Source: Flavobacteriales bacterium (GTDB lineage Bacteria > Bacteroidota > Bacteroidia > Flavobacteriales > Flavobacteriaceae). Taken from it: a stretch of 64,000 bases of DNA. Every line of letters begins with the position of its first letter. Positions within the stretch are counted from its first letter, which is position 1. A program made the position numbers and the translations under genes. Below, one piece after another: positions 54,936 through 64,000 of the stretch. The stretch covers positions 1-64,000 of the forward strand of contig JAMOVT010000080.1 in the NCBI GenBank assembly GCA_027061855.1. Reading direction: 5' to 3'. Below the pieces are notes generated by a model. That model saw only the letters and a program-made list of their open reading frames with translations, was not told where the DNA came from and did not search any database.

Positions 54936-57527
54936 ATGGAAGAAAAATATTCTAAATCTTTAAAAAAAATCATTCTTAAAAGCCGGAATGTAGCTTTTGA
55001 GAACAAACATAAACATATCGGAACGGAGCATTTGGTTTACACCATGCTTTCGGATGAAGATTATCAGGGAAACCGGTTGATGCAAATTATTCAAGATGAA
55101 TATGATTTGCCTAAGGAACAGGTATTAAGAAAAATAAAAAACTTGTTACCGGCAAAAGCAACAACCAATCTTACCGAACAAGACAAATCGGTAATTACAC
55201 TTACACATCAAGCTTCCAATGCATTGAAGCGTTCCTATTTGATTTCAAAAAAATTCAATGACAATGAAATCAATACGGTTCACCTTTTTCTCAGTATTTT
55301 ATATAATGAAGACGATCCCGTAACACGTGTTTTGCAAAAATACGGATTGAACTACGAGGATTTAAAAACCACCTATGATCAACTGTATTCTACTGAAGAT
55401 ATAGATGAAATAGAGGACTTTTTTGACAGTTCCGAAAATCCTTCATCTGAGCATAATCCTTTTGGAGGAGCCCCCGAAGAAAATGACGGACGTTTTGAGG
55501 CGCCCAAACGAAAACAAAAGAAAACCAAGACTCCGGTTTTGGATAACTTCGGAAGAGATTTGACCCGTTTGGCCGAAGAAGGAAAATTAGATCCGGTGGT
55601 AGGACGGGAAAAAGAAATTGAGCGTATTGCTCAAATATTAAGCCGTAGAAAGAAAAATAACCCTATTCTCATCGGAGAACCCGGAGTGGGTAAATCGGCC
55701 ATTGTAGAAGGCTTGGCGTTAAAAATCGTACAAAAAAAGGTGTCGCGTGTATTGTTTAATAAACGTGTAGTTGCCTTGGATTTATCTGCTTTGGTGGCAG
55801 GAACCAAATACCGCGGACAATTTGAAGAACGCATGAAAGCTTTGATGAACGAACTCGAAAAAAATAAAGATGTTATTCTTTTTATTGATGAAATTCACAC
55901 CATTGTAGGTGCCGGAGGAGCCCAAGGTTCACTGGATGCGTCCAATATGTTTAAACCTGCTTTGGCTCGCGGTGAAATTCAAACTATCGGAGCTACCACT
56001 TTGGATGAATATCGACAATATATAGAAAAAGACGGCGCCTTGGCTCGACGATTTCAAATGGTTTTGGTAGAGCCTACAAGCGTAGATGAAACCATTCAGA
56101 TTTTACATAATATAAAAGACAAATATGAGAGCCATCACGGAGTAAAATACACCGATGAAGCTATCGAAGCGGCCGTAAAACTTACCAATCGTTATATGAC
56201 CGACCGTAATCTTCCCGATAAAGCCATCGATGCAATGGATGAAGCGGGCAGTCGCGTGCATATTACGCATATCATCGTACCCGAATATGTTTTGGCACTC
56301 GAAAAAAAATTGGAAGAGATTCAAGATAAAAAAGTAGAAGCGGTGAAATCTCAACAATTTGAGCTCGCTGCAAAATACAGGGATGACGAAAAACATGTGG
56401 AAACAGAACTCGCCAAAGCACAAGAAAAATGGACCGAATCGATGAAAGAAGTTCGTCATGAAGTGGGTGAAGAAGAAGTAGCCGACGTCGTTTCTATGAT
56501 GACAGGTATACCCGTGAATCGTATTGCCCAAGCTGAAACTTCCAAACTGAAAAATCTGACCAAAACCCTGAAAAGCAAAGTAATAGGTCAAGACGAAGCC
56601 GTAGAAAAAGTAGTCAAAGCCATTCAACGAAACCGTTTGGGATTGAAAGACCCTAATAAACCTATCGGTTCCTTTATTTTCTTAGGACAAACGGGAGTTG
56701 GAAAAACCCAATTGGCAAAAGTATTGGCCAAAGAACTATTTGACAATACCGATGCCTTGATTCGTCTGGATATGAGTGAATATATGGAAAAATTCGCTCT
56801 CTCCCGCTTGATCGGTGCGCCTCCGGGATATGTAGGTTATGAAGAAGGAGGACAATTGACTGAAAAAGTGCGTAGAAAGCCCTATTCTGTCGTATTGTTT
56901 GATGAGATTGAAAAAGCACACCCCGATATTTTCAATATGCTTTTGCAAATCTTGGACGAAGGCTTTATCACCGATAGTTTGGGACGTAAAATCGATTTTA
57001 GAAATACCGTAATCATTCTGACTTCAAATATCGGTGCACGCCAATTAAAAGATTTCGGTCAAGGAGTAGGTTTTGGCACATCTGCCAAACTTTCTCAAGC
57101 GGATGAACACGCAAAAAATGTAATCGAAAAAGCCTTGAAAAAAACCTTTGCTCCGGAATTCCTTAATCGTATCGATGACATCATTATCTTTAATGCCCTC
57201 GAAAAAGAAGATATCCACAAAATCATCGACATCGAACTGGAAAAAGTTTATAAACGATTGGAAGAAATGGGATATGAATTCAGTCTGACGGAAAAAGCCA
57301 AAGATTTTATTGCTGAAAAAGGTTATGATAAGCAATATGGAGCCAGACCTTTGAAAAGAGCCATTCAAAAATACCTTGAAGACGCTTTAGCAGAAGAAAT
57401 TCTCAATAAACACGTCAAAGAAGGCGACCGGATTTTAATGGATTATGACGAGAAAGAAGACAAACTCTTTTTCAGTAAAATAGAGCCTTCGGGAAAAGAA
57501 GAAAACACCGATAAAGAAGAAGCCTAA
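54936..57527 (+). CDS. clpC: ATP-dependent Clp protease ATPase subunit ClpC
   Basis: 863 residues. N-terminal double Clp repeat domain (HIGTEHLVYTMLSDE, NTVHLFLSILYNEDD), AAA domain 1 with GEPGVGKSAIVEG and VILFIDEIHTIVGAGGAQG, a UVR-like/middle segment EAVKSQQFELAAKYRDDEK, and AAA domain 2 with GQTGVGKTQLAKVLA and VVLFDEIEKAHPDIF. The short middle segment makes it ClpC-like, not ClpB (no long coiled coil). An ATG at 54936 is preferred over an in-frame TTG 18 bases upstream. It ends in a terminator just before a tRNA gene. Confidence 0.94.
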   Translation: MEEKYSKSLKKIILKSRNVAFENKHKHIGTEHLVYTMLSDEDYQGNRLMQIIQDEYDLPKEQVLRKIKNLLPAKATTNLTEQDKSVITLTHQASNALKRSYLISKKFNDNEINTVHLFLSILYNEDDPVTRVLQKYGLNYEDLKTTYDQLYSTEDIDEIEDFFDSSENPSSEHNPFGGAPEENDGRFEAPKRKQKKTKTPVLDNFGRDLTRLAEEGKLDPVVGREKEIERIAQILSRRKKNNPILIGEPGVGKSAIVEGLALKIVQKKVSRVLFNKRVVALDLSALVAGTKYRGQFEERMKALMNELEKNKDVILFIDEIHTIVGAGGAQGSLDASNMFKPALARGEIQTIGATTLDEYRQYIEKDGALARRFQMVLVEPTSVDETIQILHNIKDKYESHHGVKYTDEAIEAAVKLTNRYMTDRNLPDKAIDAMDEAGSRVHITHIIVPEYVLALEKKLEEIQDKKVEAVKSQQFELAAKYRDDEKHVETELAKAQEKWTESMKEVRHEVGEEEVADVVSMMTGIPVNRIAQAETSKLKNLTKTLKSKVIGQDEAVEKVVKAIQRNRLGLKDPNKPIGSFIFLGQTGVGKTQLAKVLAKELFDNTDALIRLDMSEYMEKFALSRLIGAPPGYVGYEEGGQLTEKVRRKPYSVVLFDEIEKAHPDIFNMLLQILDEGFITDSLGRKIDFRNTVIILTSNIGARQLKDFGQGVGFGTSAKLSQADEHAKNVIEKALKKTFAPEFLNRIDDIIIFNALEKEDIHKIIDIELEKVYKRLEEMGYEFSLTEKAKDFIAEKGYDKQYGARPLKRAIQKYLEDALAEEILNKHVKEGDRILMDYDEKEDKLFFSKIEPSGKEENTDKEEA

Positions 57528-57545
57528 ACGCTTCTTCTTTTCTTT
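57516..57545 (+). terminator. Terminator overlapping the end of clpC
   Basis: GAAGAAGC-CTAAAC-GCTTCTTC, a perfect 8-bp stem whose loop carries the clpC stop codon, followed by TTTTCTTT. It lies immediately before the tRNA gene. Confidence 0.8.
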
Positions 57546-57549
57546 GTCA

Positions 57550-57621
57550 GGCCCCGTAGTTCAATGGATAGAATAGTTGTTTCCTAAACAATAGATCCAG
57601 GTTCGATTCCTGGCGGGGCTA
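57550..57621 (+). tRNA. tRNA-Arg (anticodon CCT)
   Basis: Cloverleaf by eye: acceptor GGCCCCG pairs with CGGGGCT (first pair G-U), discriminator A. The anticodon stem GTTGT/ACAAT encloses the loop TTCCTAA, so the anticodon is CCT, reading AGG. T-arm CCAGG-TTCGATT-CCTGG is perfect. CCA is not encoded. It lies between the clpC terminator and the convergent tsaD gene. Confidence 0.93.
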
Positions 57622-57626
57622 CAAAA

Positions 57627-58670
57627 TCAGAATTTCATTCGTGCTTTGGGAACTAAATCCAAACGCCCGGTTTGTCCTTGTAAATATTTATGATATCCTA
57701 CAATTGCAATCATGGCAGCATTGTCCGTGGTAAATTCAAATTTGGGAATATATACCTCCCAATTCCCTTTCTCTTGTTGTTCTAATAAGGCATTTCTAAT
57801 TCCGGAATTGGCAGAAACTCCTCCTCCGATAGCAATACGGTTAATGCCCGTTTCTTTCACTGCCAATTTTAATTTATCCATCAAAATATTAATAATGGTA
57901 TATTGAATGGAAGCCGAGAGATCTTCGATATTTTCTTTGATAAAATCGGGGTTTTCTTTTACCTTTTTTTGTAAAAAATAGAGAATGGACGTCTTTAATC
58001 CGCTAAAACTAAAATTCATTCCCGCGACTTTAGGCTTTGGAAAAGGGAAACGTTTCGGATCTCCTTTTTGCGCATATTTATCAATCAATGGACCTCCCGG
58101 ATAAGGCAATCCCATAATTTTGGCGGATTTATCAAAAGCTTCCCCCACTGCATCGTCCAAGGTTTCTCCTAATACCTCCATATCAAAATAATCATTCACC
58201 CGCACAATTTGTGTATGCCCTCCGCTGATGGTTAAAGCCAAAAAGGGAAATTCCGGAAGCTTCATACTATCTTCTTCAATAAAATGAGCTAAAATATGTG
58301 CTTTCATATGATGCACCGGCAAAAGAGGAATATTCCATGCCATGCTCAAAGATTTGGCAAAAGAAACGCCGACAAGTAAAGAGCCTAACAGACCGGGACC
58401 TTCGGTAAATGCTATACCTGATAATTTCTCGGGAGAAATGCCTGCTTTTTTTAATGCCATATCCACCACCGGGACGATATTTTGTTGATGGGCTCTTGAT
58501 GCCAATTCAGGGACTACCCCGCCATATTCTTCATGTATTTTTTGATTGGCTACTATATTCGAGATGATTTTACCGTCTTTCAGTACTGCCGCAGCCGTAT
58601 CATCACATGAGGATTCGATACCTAAAATATAAATTGATTCTTTATTTTCAACCGGTGATTTTTGAGGCAT
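57627..58670 (-). CDS. tsaD: tRNA N6-adenosine threonylcarbamoyltransferase TsaD
   Basis: Catalyses the last step of t6A37 formation on ANN-decoding tRNAs. 347 residues. Motifs: ILGIESSCDDTAAAVLKDG, GGVVPELASRAHQQN, the metal site VHHMKAHILAHF, LTISGGHTQIV, DDAVGEAFDKSAK, FSFSGLKTSILYFL and IGGGVSANSGIRNAL. Divergent from the TamB-like gene, an arrangement seen in many Bacteroidota. Confidence 0.97.
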   Translation of the reverse strand: MPQKSPVENKESIYILGIESSCDDTAAAVLKDGKIISNIVANQKIHEEYGGVVPELASRAHQQNIVPVVDMALKKAGISPEKLSGIAFTEGPGLLGSLLVGVSFAKSLSMAWNIPLLPVHHMKAHILAHFIEEDSMKLPEFPFLALTISGGHTQIVRVNDYFDMEVLGETLDDAVGEAFDKSAKIMGLPYPGGPLIDKYAQKGDPKRFPFPKPKVAGMNFSFSGLKTSILYFLQKKVKENPDFIKENIEDLSASIQYTIINILMDKLKLAVKETGINRIAIGGGVSANSGIRNALLEQQEKGNWEVYIPKFEFTTDNAAMIAIVGYHKYLQGQTGRLDLVPKARMKF

Positions 58671-58727
58671 AAAATTTGTTATTTTTATGTTTTAATTTTA
58701 ACAGCAAAATTAATATTTAGTTTCGAT

Positions 58728-61700
58728 ATAAAAAGGTTTTCAAAAATATTATTGCGTTTTATACTTATTATTCTGCTAATCAGCATTCTAATAAGCATCT
58801 CATTGACTATTCCGGCGGTTCAAACCAAGCTGGCCCAATATTTTACATTCCGTATTAATGAAGACAAAAAGGTCTCTATTTATATCGATAAAATCCAAAT
58901 TAAACTCAATGGAAAAATCATCATCAAAGATTTTTATATCCTTGATGAACAAAATGACACGATGATTGCGGGAAAAAGATTGGAAACTTTCTTGAAAAAT
59001 CCCTTCCAATTACAAAAAGAAAACAAACTGCATTTCGGCAGAACTCATCTTGACGGCCTGAAAGGAAATATTATCGTTTATAAAGGAAATAAAAAACCCA
59101 ATATCGAGATTTTTGTTGATAAACTGGATAGTTCTTCTTCCTCCGGAAAGAAAACAAATCCCCCGTTTGAATTAAAAATCAAAAAAATAAAACTCACCGA
59201 TGCACATCTAAAATATTCCGATTATAATAATTCGACTCCCGAAATCATTGATTTGTATAAAATGCAATCGGAAATTAACGGCTTTTATATAAAAGGTCCA
59301 AAGGTGCATTTCGCACTTAATAATACGAGCTTTATAGAAAAACACGGATTACAAGTGAACCGGTTTTCTACTGATTTTACCTACACCAAAAAACAGATGA
59401 AGCTCAATAAAACTCATCTGTTGACCCCTTATTCTACTCTTCATTTGGATTTGGTTTTTGAAGCTCCGGAAGGCTATAAAGATTTTAACAATAAAGTAAA
59501 ATTGAATGGGAAGATAACCAATACTCAAATCAGTACAAATGACTTATTACTTTTTACGGATGTTTTTTCTCCCGGACATTCCTTGGCTTTCAACAGTATT
59601 CTCGGTGGAACAATGAATAAAATTTTACTCACGGACTATCAACTGTCTACCGATAATCAAATACAACTGAAAGGAGCTGCTACTTTATATAAAATTTTTG
59701 ATTCAAAACACTTACAAACACGGTGGGATTTTAATCATTTGTCATTCAGTTTCCCAGAGTTAGTCGAAATTTTGGAGCCGGTACTAAAAAACAGTATTCC
59801 CTCCTCTTTTTATACAGCGGGAAATATACAAGGAAGAGGGAAACTCTTTTATAAAAACAACCATTTGGAATCGGCCATGGATCTCCAATCCTCACTCGGA
59901 GAGCTAGACTTTGATTTATTGATGAATGATTTTGAAACAGACAAAATTACTTCCTATAAAGCGCGGGCACAAACCAAAAACTTTGACCTTTCAAAAATTG
60001 CGGGAATAGGCATTAAACTTTTGACAGGAAAATTCCAAATTGTCGGAAAAGGATTGAGTTTACACAAGCTAAACAGTCATTTTAACGGTGAAATCGAACA
60101 AATGGAGTTCAAAAAATATCTCTACCGGAATCTCTCTGTCGACGGGAATGTCAGGAAAAAACGCTTTGAAGGGCGTTTTGATATAAATGATCCTAATCTG
60201 GATATGGATTTTACCGGACTTATTGATTTTTCAGGCAAGAAAAACAGAATGAATTTTTCCACGGAAATTTGCCATGCCGATCTACATAAAATTCACTTGA
60301 TACAACGAGATACCATCTCAGAACTGAAAGGATTTATTGATATAAATGCACAAGGAAATACCCCGGATGACATAACCGGTAAAGTGGTTTTAAAAGACTT
60401 TTATTATAAAAATCAGTTCAGTGAATATGCTTTCAATGATTTCACAGCTATATCGGAGGTTGTGGACTCGGTAAAAAACATCCATTTTATTTCAAACGAT
60501 ATCCTTTCCGGTGATATAAAAGGAAAATTCACCTATGAAAAAATTCCGCTTCTGTTAAAAAATGCCATTGGAAGTGTTTTTGCCAATTATAAACCCATCC
60601 CCTTGGAAGACAGGCAATATATACGCTATAAATTGCAATTACATAATAAAATTGTGAGTTTGTTCTATCCTGACTTGGAAATTTCGTCCCATACAAGTTT
60701 TCAAGGGAAACTCGATTCCAAAGGAAATATCTTTAAAATGCGATTAAAATCCGGAGAGATCGACTATAGTCAAAATACCCTTAAAAATATTTACCTGGAT
60801 ATAGACAATAAAAACCCGATTTATAATCTTTTCCTAAAAATTGATTCCATCCATACTCCCGTTTACAAAATAAAGGATTTTAAACTGTTGAATACCACCA
60901 TCAAAGATACACTTTACCTCAAAAGCGTATTTACAGGAGGAGATAATTATAAAGATAAATATGATATTTCTTTTTTCTATACAATGGATGAAGCTAAGAA
61001 TTTTATTGTGGGATTACAAAAATCCATTTTCAATTTCAAAGAAATTCCCTGGTATATCGATCCTGAACATAATAAAAACAAGATTTTATATTCCACTACA
61101 AAAGACTCATTACTTGTAGAAGACATCGGTATATTTCATAATGAAGAGCAAATTAACATCAATGGATTTAAAACTCCTAAAAAGTTAAATTTAAACATTG
61201 ACCTACATAAAATCAACCTCAAACATCTCTCACCCGATCTTGAAGAGTTTGTTTTTGAAGGAATCGTAAACGGGAATATAAACTTTAATAAATACGGCAA
61301 CGAGATATTACCCAAAGCGGTCTTGAAAATAAAAAACTTTAAAATGAATGGTGAGTCCTTAGGAGACGTGAGCTTAAAAATCCATACCCTCAAAGGAAAC
61401 CTTGTTTTTCTTGATATCGTTTTTAACAAAAAAGGTACACAACTGGCAAAAATTAACGGTTATATTGATTTCAGCAAAAAGAAACCTCTGGTGAATGCTT
61501 CCATATTCTTACAGGATTTTCCCGTAAAAACCTTAGAACCCCTTTTTAAAGATATTTTCGCGAATGTACGAGGGAAATGGACCGGAAATATCCAAGTCAA
61601 AGGGCCTATCGATAATCTTTCATTTACAGGAAAAATATATTTAAGTCATTTCGGCTTGAAAATTTTGGCTTTAAATGTAGATTATGAATTTAAAAATAAT

Positions 61701-63119
61701 ACTGTTGTTATTCTTAAAGGACAGGAGTTTATTCTTAAAGATGCTGAATTTGAAGATACAAAGATGCATACCAAAGGTTACCTTAGCGGTGTGATCAAAC
61801 ATCATAATTTTGATAATTGGTATCTCGATTTACATATCAAAACAGATAAACTTCTCGTCCTTGACACTCCCGAAAATCCCGAAGAATTATTTTACGGACA
61901 AGTAGTGGTAAAAGGAGATGCACGCATTCACGGGTATGTCAATCACTTGAAAATTGATGCCAATATGCAAACCTTGAAAGGCACTGAGTTTGTACTTACC
62001 TTGAATGATGTGGAAACCGAAGGGGAAGACGATTTTATTCGTATTTTATCCAAAGAAGAATTTAAAAAAGAAAAGAAAAAACAAAAAAGGAAAAAAATAC
62101 GGAAAGTATATGAAGGCTTGGAAATGAATTTTGACCTTGACATCACTCCCGATGCCGAAGTGAAAATTATCCTTGATCAGGAATTCGGAAGTTATCTGAA
62201 AGCCAAGGGCTCTGGAGCTATGCTGTTGGAAATCAATACAAACGGACGTTTTAATATATGGGGAGATTATACGGTATTGGAAGGGATATATAATTTTAAA
62301 TATGCGGGAATTATCGATAAAAAATTCCAAGTGGAACCGGGAAGTTATATCAGTTGGGAAGGAGATCCTTATGAAGCCAATCTCGATATTAAAGCCGTTT
62401 ATGAAACCCTTGCCGATCCCTATGTGCTGATTCCCGAGCAACAGACGGATACGCACAATAATATGCCGGTAGATGTTATCATCTATTTGAAAGACAAACT
62501 CACTCAACCTAAAATTACATTTGATCTCGAATTGCCCAAAGCCAATACTATTTTAAAATCTCAAATTGATTACATTCTGAGTGATCCCGACAAAAAAAAT
62601 CTGCAAGTATTATCCTTGCTCTCTTTTGGAAACTTTATCAATGAAAACGACTATAACCTGAACAAACAACTGGGTGAAGGTGCAGTCGAAACATTATCGG
62701 AAAGAGGTCTTAATTTATTAAACGCCCTGATGAGTCAAGATGAGAATTTTAAAGTTAATTTAAAATACAAAGGCGGTACCAATGATCTCAAAACAAATAT
62801 CAAAAATGACCCGCAAGTAGGATTGAGTTTGACTACAAAAATCAGCAAACGTATTTATATAAACGGAAGTATTGCCATTCCGGTGGGACGTTATACAAAA
62901 TCCTCAATCGTAGGAGATATGGAAATAGAAGTCTATCTCGATAAAGAAGGACATTTAAAATTTAGAGTTTTTAACAAACAAACCGAATTGGAATATGCCG
63001 GACAACAAGAAGGATATACGCAAGGTATCGGCTTGTCTTATGAGGTGGAATTTGATACCTTTAAAGAAATATTGGAAAAATTCGGAATTAAAATCAAAGA
63101 AGAAAAAGAATCAAATTAA
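58728..63119 (+). CDS. TamB-like (DUF490) translocation and assembly protein, probable ATA start
   Basis: 1463 residues from ATA 58728. A short basic N-terminus (KRFSKILLRF) and one membrane helix lead into LTIPAVQTKLAQYF, the usual TamB start. Long stretches of repeated beta-strands follow, then the DUF490 C-terminal domain (about 1120-1440) with FNIWGDYTVLEGIYNFKYAG and a terminal LGLSYEVEFDTF-like strand (IGLSYEVEFD). It spans the periplasm and moves lipids or proteins to the outer membrane. An ATG at 58662 is in frame, but it overlaps the divergent tsaD start and adds an untypical hydrophobic extension; TTG near 58752 is another option. The start is thus uncertain, the gene is not. Confidence 0.88.
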   Translation: MKRFSKILLRFILIILLISILISISLTIPAVQTKLAQYFTFRINEDKKVSIYIDKIQIKLNGKIIIKDFYILDEQNDTMIAGKRLETFLKNPFQLQKENKLHFGRTHLDGLKGNIIVYKGNKKPNIEIFVDKLDSSSSSGKKTNPPFELKIKKIKLTDAHLKYSDYNNSTPEIIDLYKMQSEINGFYIKGPKVHFALNNTSFIEKHGLQVNRFSTDFTYTKKQMKLNKTHLLTPYSTLHLDLVFEAPEGYKDFNNKVKLNGKITNTQISTNDLLLFTDVFSPGHSLAFNSILGGTMNKILLTDYQLSTDNQIQLKGAATLYKIFDSKHLQTRWDFNHLSFSFPELVEILEPVLKNSIPSSFYTAGNIQGRGKLFYKNNHLESAMDLQSSLGELDFDLLMNDFETDKITSYKARAQTKNFDLSKIAGIGIKLLTGKFQIVGKGLSLHKLNSHFNGEIEQMEFKKYLYRNLSVDGNVRKKRFEGRFDINDPNLDMDFTGLIDFSGKKNRMNFSTEICHADLHKIHLIQRDTISELKGFIDINAQGNTPDDITGKVVLKDFYYKNQFSEYAFNDFTAISEVVDSVKNIHFISNDILSGDIKGKFTYEKIPLLLKNAIGSVFANYKPIPLEDRQYIRYKLQLHNKIVSLFYPDLEISSHTSFQGKLDSKGNIFKMRLKSGEIDYSQNTLKNIYLDIDNKNPIYNLFLKIDSIHTPVYKIKDFKLLNTTIKDTLYLKSVFTGGDNYKDKYDISFFYTMDEAKNFIVGLQKSIFNFKEIPWYIDPEHNKNKILYSTTKDSLLVEDIGIFHNEEQININGFKTPKKLNLNIDLHKINLKHLSPDLEEFVFEGIVNGNINFNKYGNEILPKAVLKIKNFKMNGESLGDVSLKIHTLKGNLVFLDIVFNKKGTQLAKINGYIDFSKKKPLVNASIFLQDFPVKTLEPLFKDIFANVRGKWTGNIQVKGPIDNLSFTGKIYLSHFGLKILALNVDYEFKNNTVVILKGQEFILKDAEFEDTKMHTKGYLSGVIKHHNFDNWYLDLHIKTDKLLVLDTPENPEELFYGQVVVKGDARIHGYVNHLKIDANMQTLKGTEFVLTLNDVETEGEDDFIRILSKEEFKKEKKKQKRKKIRKVYEGLEMNFDLDITPDAEVKIILDQEFGSYLKAKGSGAMLLEINTNGRFNIWGDYTVLEGIYNFKYAGIIDKKFQVEPGSYISWEGDPYEANLDIKAVYETLADPYVLIPEQQTDTHNNMPVDVIIYLKDKLTQPKITFDLELPKANTILKSQIDYILSDPDKKNLQVLSLLSFGNFINENDYNLNKQLGEGAVETLSERGLNLLNALMSQDENFKVNLKYKGGTNDLKTNIKNDPQVGLSLTTKISKRIYINGSIAIPVGRYTKSSIVGDMEIEVYLDKEGHLKFRVFNKQTELEYAGQQEGYTQGIGLSYEVEFDTFKEILEKFGIKIKEEKESN

Positions 63120-63130
63120 AAAACATAATT

Positions 63131-63514
63131 ATGAAAAAACAAATCAATTCTGACAATGCTCCCGCCCCTATCGGGCCTTACAGTCAAGCCATTCAAACAG
63201 GTGGGATTATATTTATCTCGGGACAAATACCCATGAATGCATTGACTAACGAGTTAATAACAGATAATATCGAACTCGCTACACATCTGGTAATGGAAAA
63301 CCTGAGAGCCATCCTAAAAGAAGCGGAAATGAACTTCGGGAACGTAGTTAAAACTACTATTTTCTTAAAAGACATGAATGACTTTCCCGTTGTTAATGAA
63401 ATTTACGGTGGATACTTTAAAGGAAAAACTCCTCCTCCTGCCAGAGAAACCGTGCAGGTGGCCAAACTCCCCAAAGATGTACAAGTGGAAATTTCTGCCA
63501 TTGCAGTAAAATAA
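63131..63514 (+). CDS. ridA: RidA family reactive intermediate deaminase
   Basis: 127 residues, YjgF/YER057c/UK114 family. Hydrolyses reactive enamine/imine intermediates from PLP enzymes. Motifs: APAPIGPYSQAIQTGGIIFISGQIP, MENLRAILKEAEMNFGNVVKTTIFLKDM (the two conserved helices, read as MENLRAILKEA and VVKTTIFLKDM), and the active-site region PPARETVQVAKLPKDVQVEI with the conserved Arg and Glu. Eleven bases after the TamB-like gene. Confidence 0.95.
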   Translation: MKKQINSDNAPAPIGPYSQAIQTGGIIFISGQIPMNALTNELITDNIELATHLVMENLRAILKEAEMNFGNVVKTTIFLKDMNDFPVVNEIYGGYFKGKTPPPARETVQVAKLPKDVQVEISAIAVK

Positions 63515-63520
63515 GAAAAA

Positions 63521-64000
63521 ATGAAGGTAGCCTTATATGGTTTTATGGGAGCCGGGAAAACCAGTCTCGGCTCCAAACTTGCACGGCGTTTAGGATATGA
63601 GTTCATAGATCTGGATCAAGAGATTGAAAAAGAAACCGGTACGACTATTAATGAATATTTTGAGAAACACGGTGAAACGGATTTTCGGAAAGTGGAACAC
63701 AAAGTATTGAAAAATATCATCAAAAAAGACCGGGAAAATATTATTCTGTCTCTGGGAGGAGGAACTATATTACAACCTTCAAACAGAAAAATATTGGAAT
63801 TGATGAATTATAAGAACCTCTATTTGGATGTGGCTCTTCCTGTATTAATCCAACGTTTAAAAAAACAAAAAAGTAGTCGTCCATTGATCAAGAATATTCC
63901 CGATAAAGAATTTCCTCTCTTTATTGAGGCCCTGCTTATTTCCCGAAAACCCATTTATGAAACGGCTGCTGATATCCATATAAAAATCGATGAAGAAGCT
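63521..64000 (+). CDS. aroK: Shikimate kinase (3' end outside window)
   Basis: The first 160 codons of a P-loop kinase with no stop before the window edge. Start ATG 6 bases after the ridA stop (MKVALYGFMGAGKTSLGSKL). Shikimate-binding residues fit EFIDLDQEIEKETG, the HGETDFRKVEHKVL arginine region, SLGGGTILQ and the lid KKQKSSRPLI. It phosphorylates shikimate, supplying chorismate to the Phe/Tyr operon in this window, though transcribed separately from it. The true length is probably about 170 residues. Confidence 0.93.
   Translation, partial: MKVALYGFMGAGKTSLGSKLARRLGYEFIDLDQEIEKETGTTINEYFEKHGETDFRKVEHKVLKNIIKKDRENIILSLGGGTILQPSNRKILELMNYKNLYLDVALPVLIQRLKKQKSSRPLIKNIPDKEFPLFIEALLISRKPIYETAADIHIKIDEEA

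Noticed and set aside
56103-56627. 174-codon open frame antisense to clpC
   Set aside because: Low-complexity Phe-rich product that mirrors the ClpC coding sequence; ClpC motifs are continuous on the other strand.

Overview
The window is an AT-rich chromosomal segment from a member of the Bacteroidota, most likely the Flavobacteriia. Four things support this. The gene neighbourhoods are typical of the class (ftsH-LUD-cdsA-psd, pheA-aminotransferase-tyrA-DAHP synthase/chorismate mutase, parA-parB-DUF5683-lepB-wbqC, tsaD divergent from a TamB-like gene). Promoters carry the Bacteroidota -7 motif TAnnTTTG, several with a -33 TTG or TTTG. One secreted protein ends in a type IX secretion sorting domain. 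Many envelope proteins start with short Lys-rich signal peptides ending in Q. I see no phage, IS, CRISPR array or integrase; most of the window is housekeeping genome.

Layout. 1-5.0 kb: end of ftsH, then LUD protein, CdsA, Psd and HemD, then a small secreted basic protein. 5.0-9.4 kb: monomeric NADP isocitrate dehydrogenase (minus strand) and a TrkH/TrkA potassium uptake pair. 9.4-13.7 kb: a 3.6-kb leucine-rich-repeat surface protein gene bracketed by a 32-nt exact duplication of the trkA 3' end, which looks like the one accessory insertion here. 13.7-17.8 kb: an aromatic amino acid operon preceded by a previously unannotated 22-codon leader peptide packed with Phe and Tyr codons, with mutually exclusive antiterminator and terminator hairpins. 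17.9-24 kb: nucleoside kinase, ClC channel, PabC/PabB, a fused CPBP-protease/RdgB protein and RlmH. 24.2-26.1 kb: three tandem single-domain Aer-type PAS proteins. 26-35 kb: orphan ABC ATPase, thiol-disulfide protein, MenD, NhaC, SDR, RemB/Wzi-like outer-membrane protein, NadE. 35-45.5 kb: fibre-like surface protein, YchF, mannose-1-phosphate guanylyltransferase, SprT-like protein, tig-clpP-clpX, DUF2853, GlyA, YaaA. 45.5-52.2 kb: sodium symporter, FtsE, two glycosyltransferases, WbqC, signal peptidase I. 52.3-64 kb: DUF5683, ParB/ParA, ClpC, tRNA-Arg(CCT), TsaD, giant TamB-like protein, RidA and the start of shikimate kinase.

The most notable signals are: (1) the Phe/Tyr attenuator, with peptide, antiterminator, terminator and aromatic operon all consistent with each other; (2) the in-frame CPBP protease-RdgB fusion; (3) three PAS proteins that progressively lose the Aer flavin-site motif but keep a basic-aromatic C-terminal tail; (4) two genes whose natural start position carries ATA rather than ATG; (5) the direct repeat around the triplicated LRR gene. 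All calls come from reading the sequence; no database search or folding program was run.
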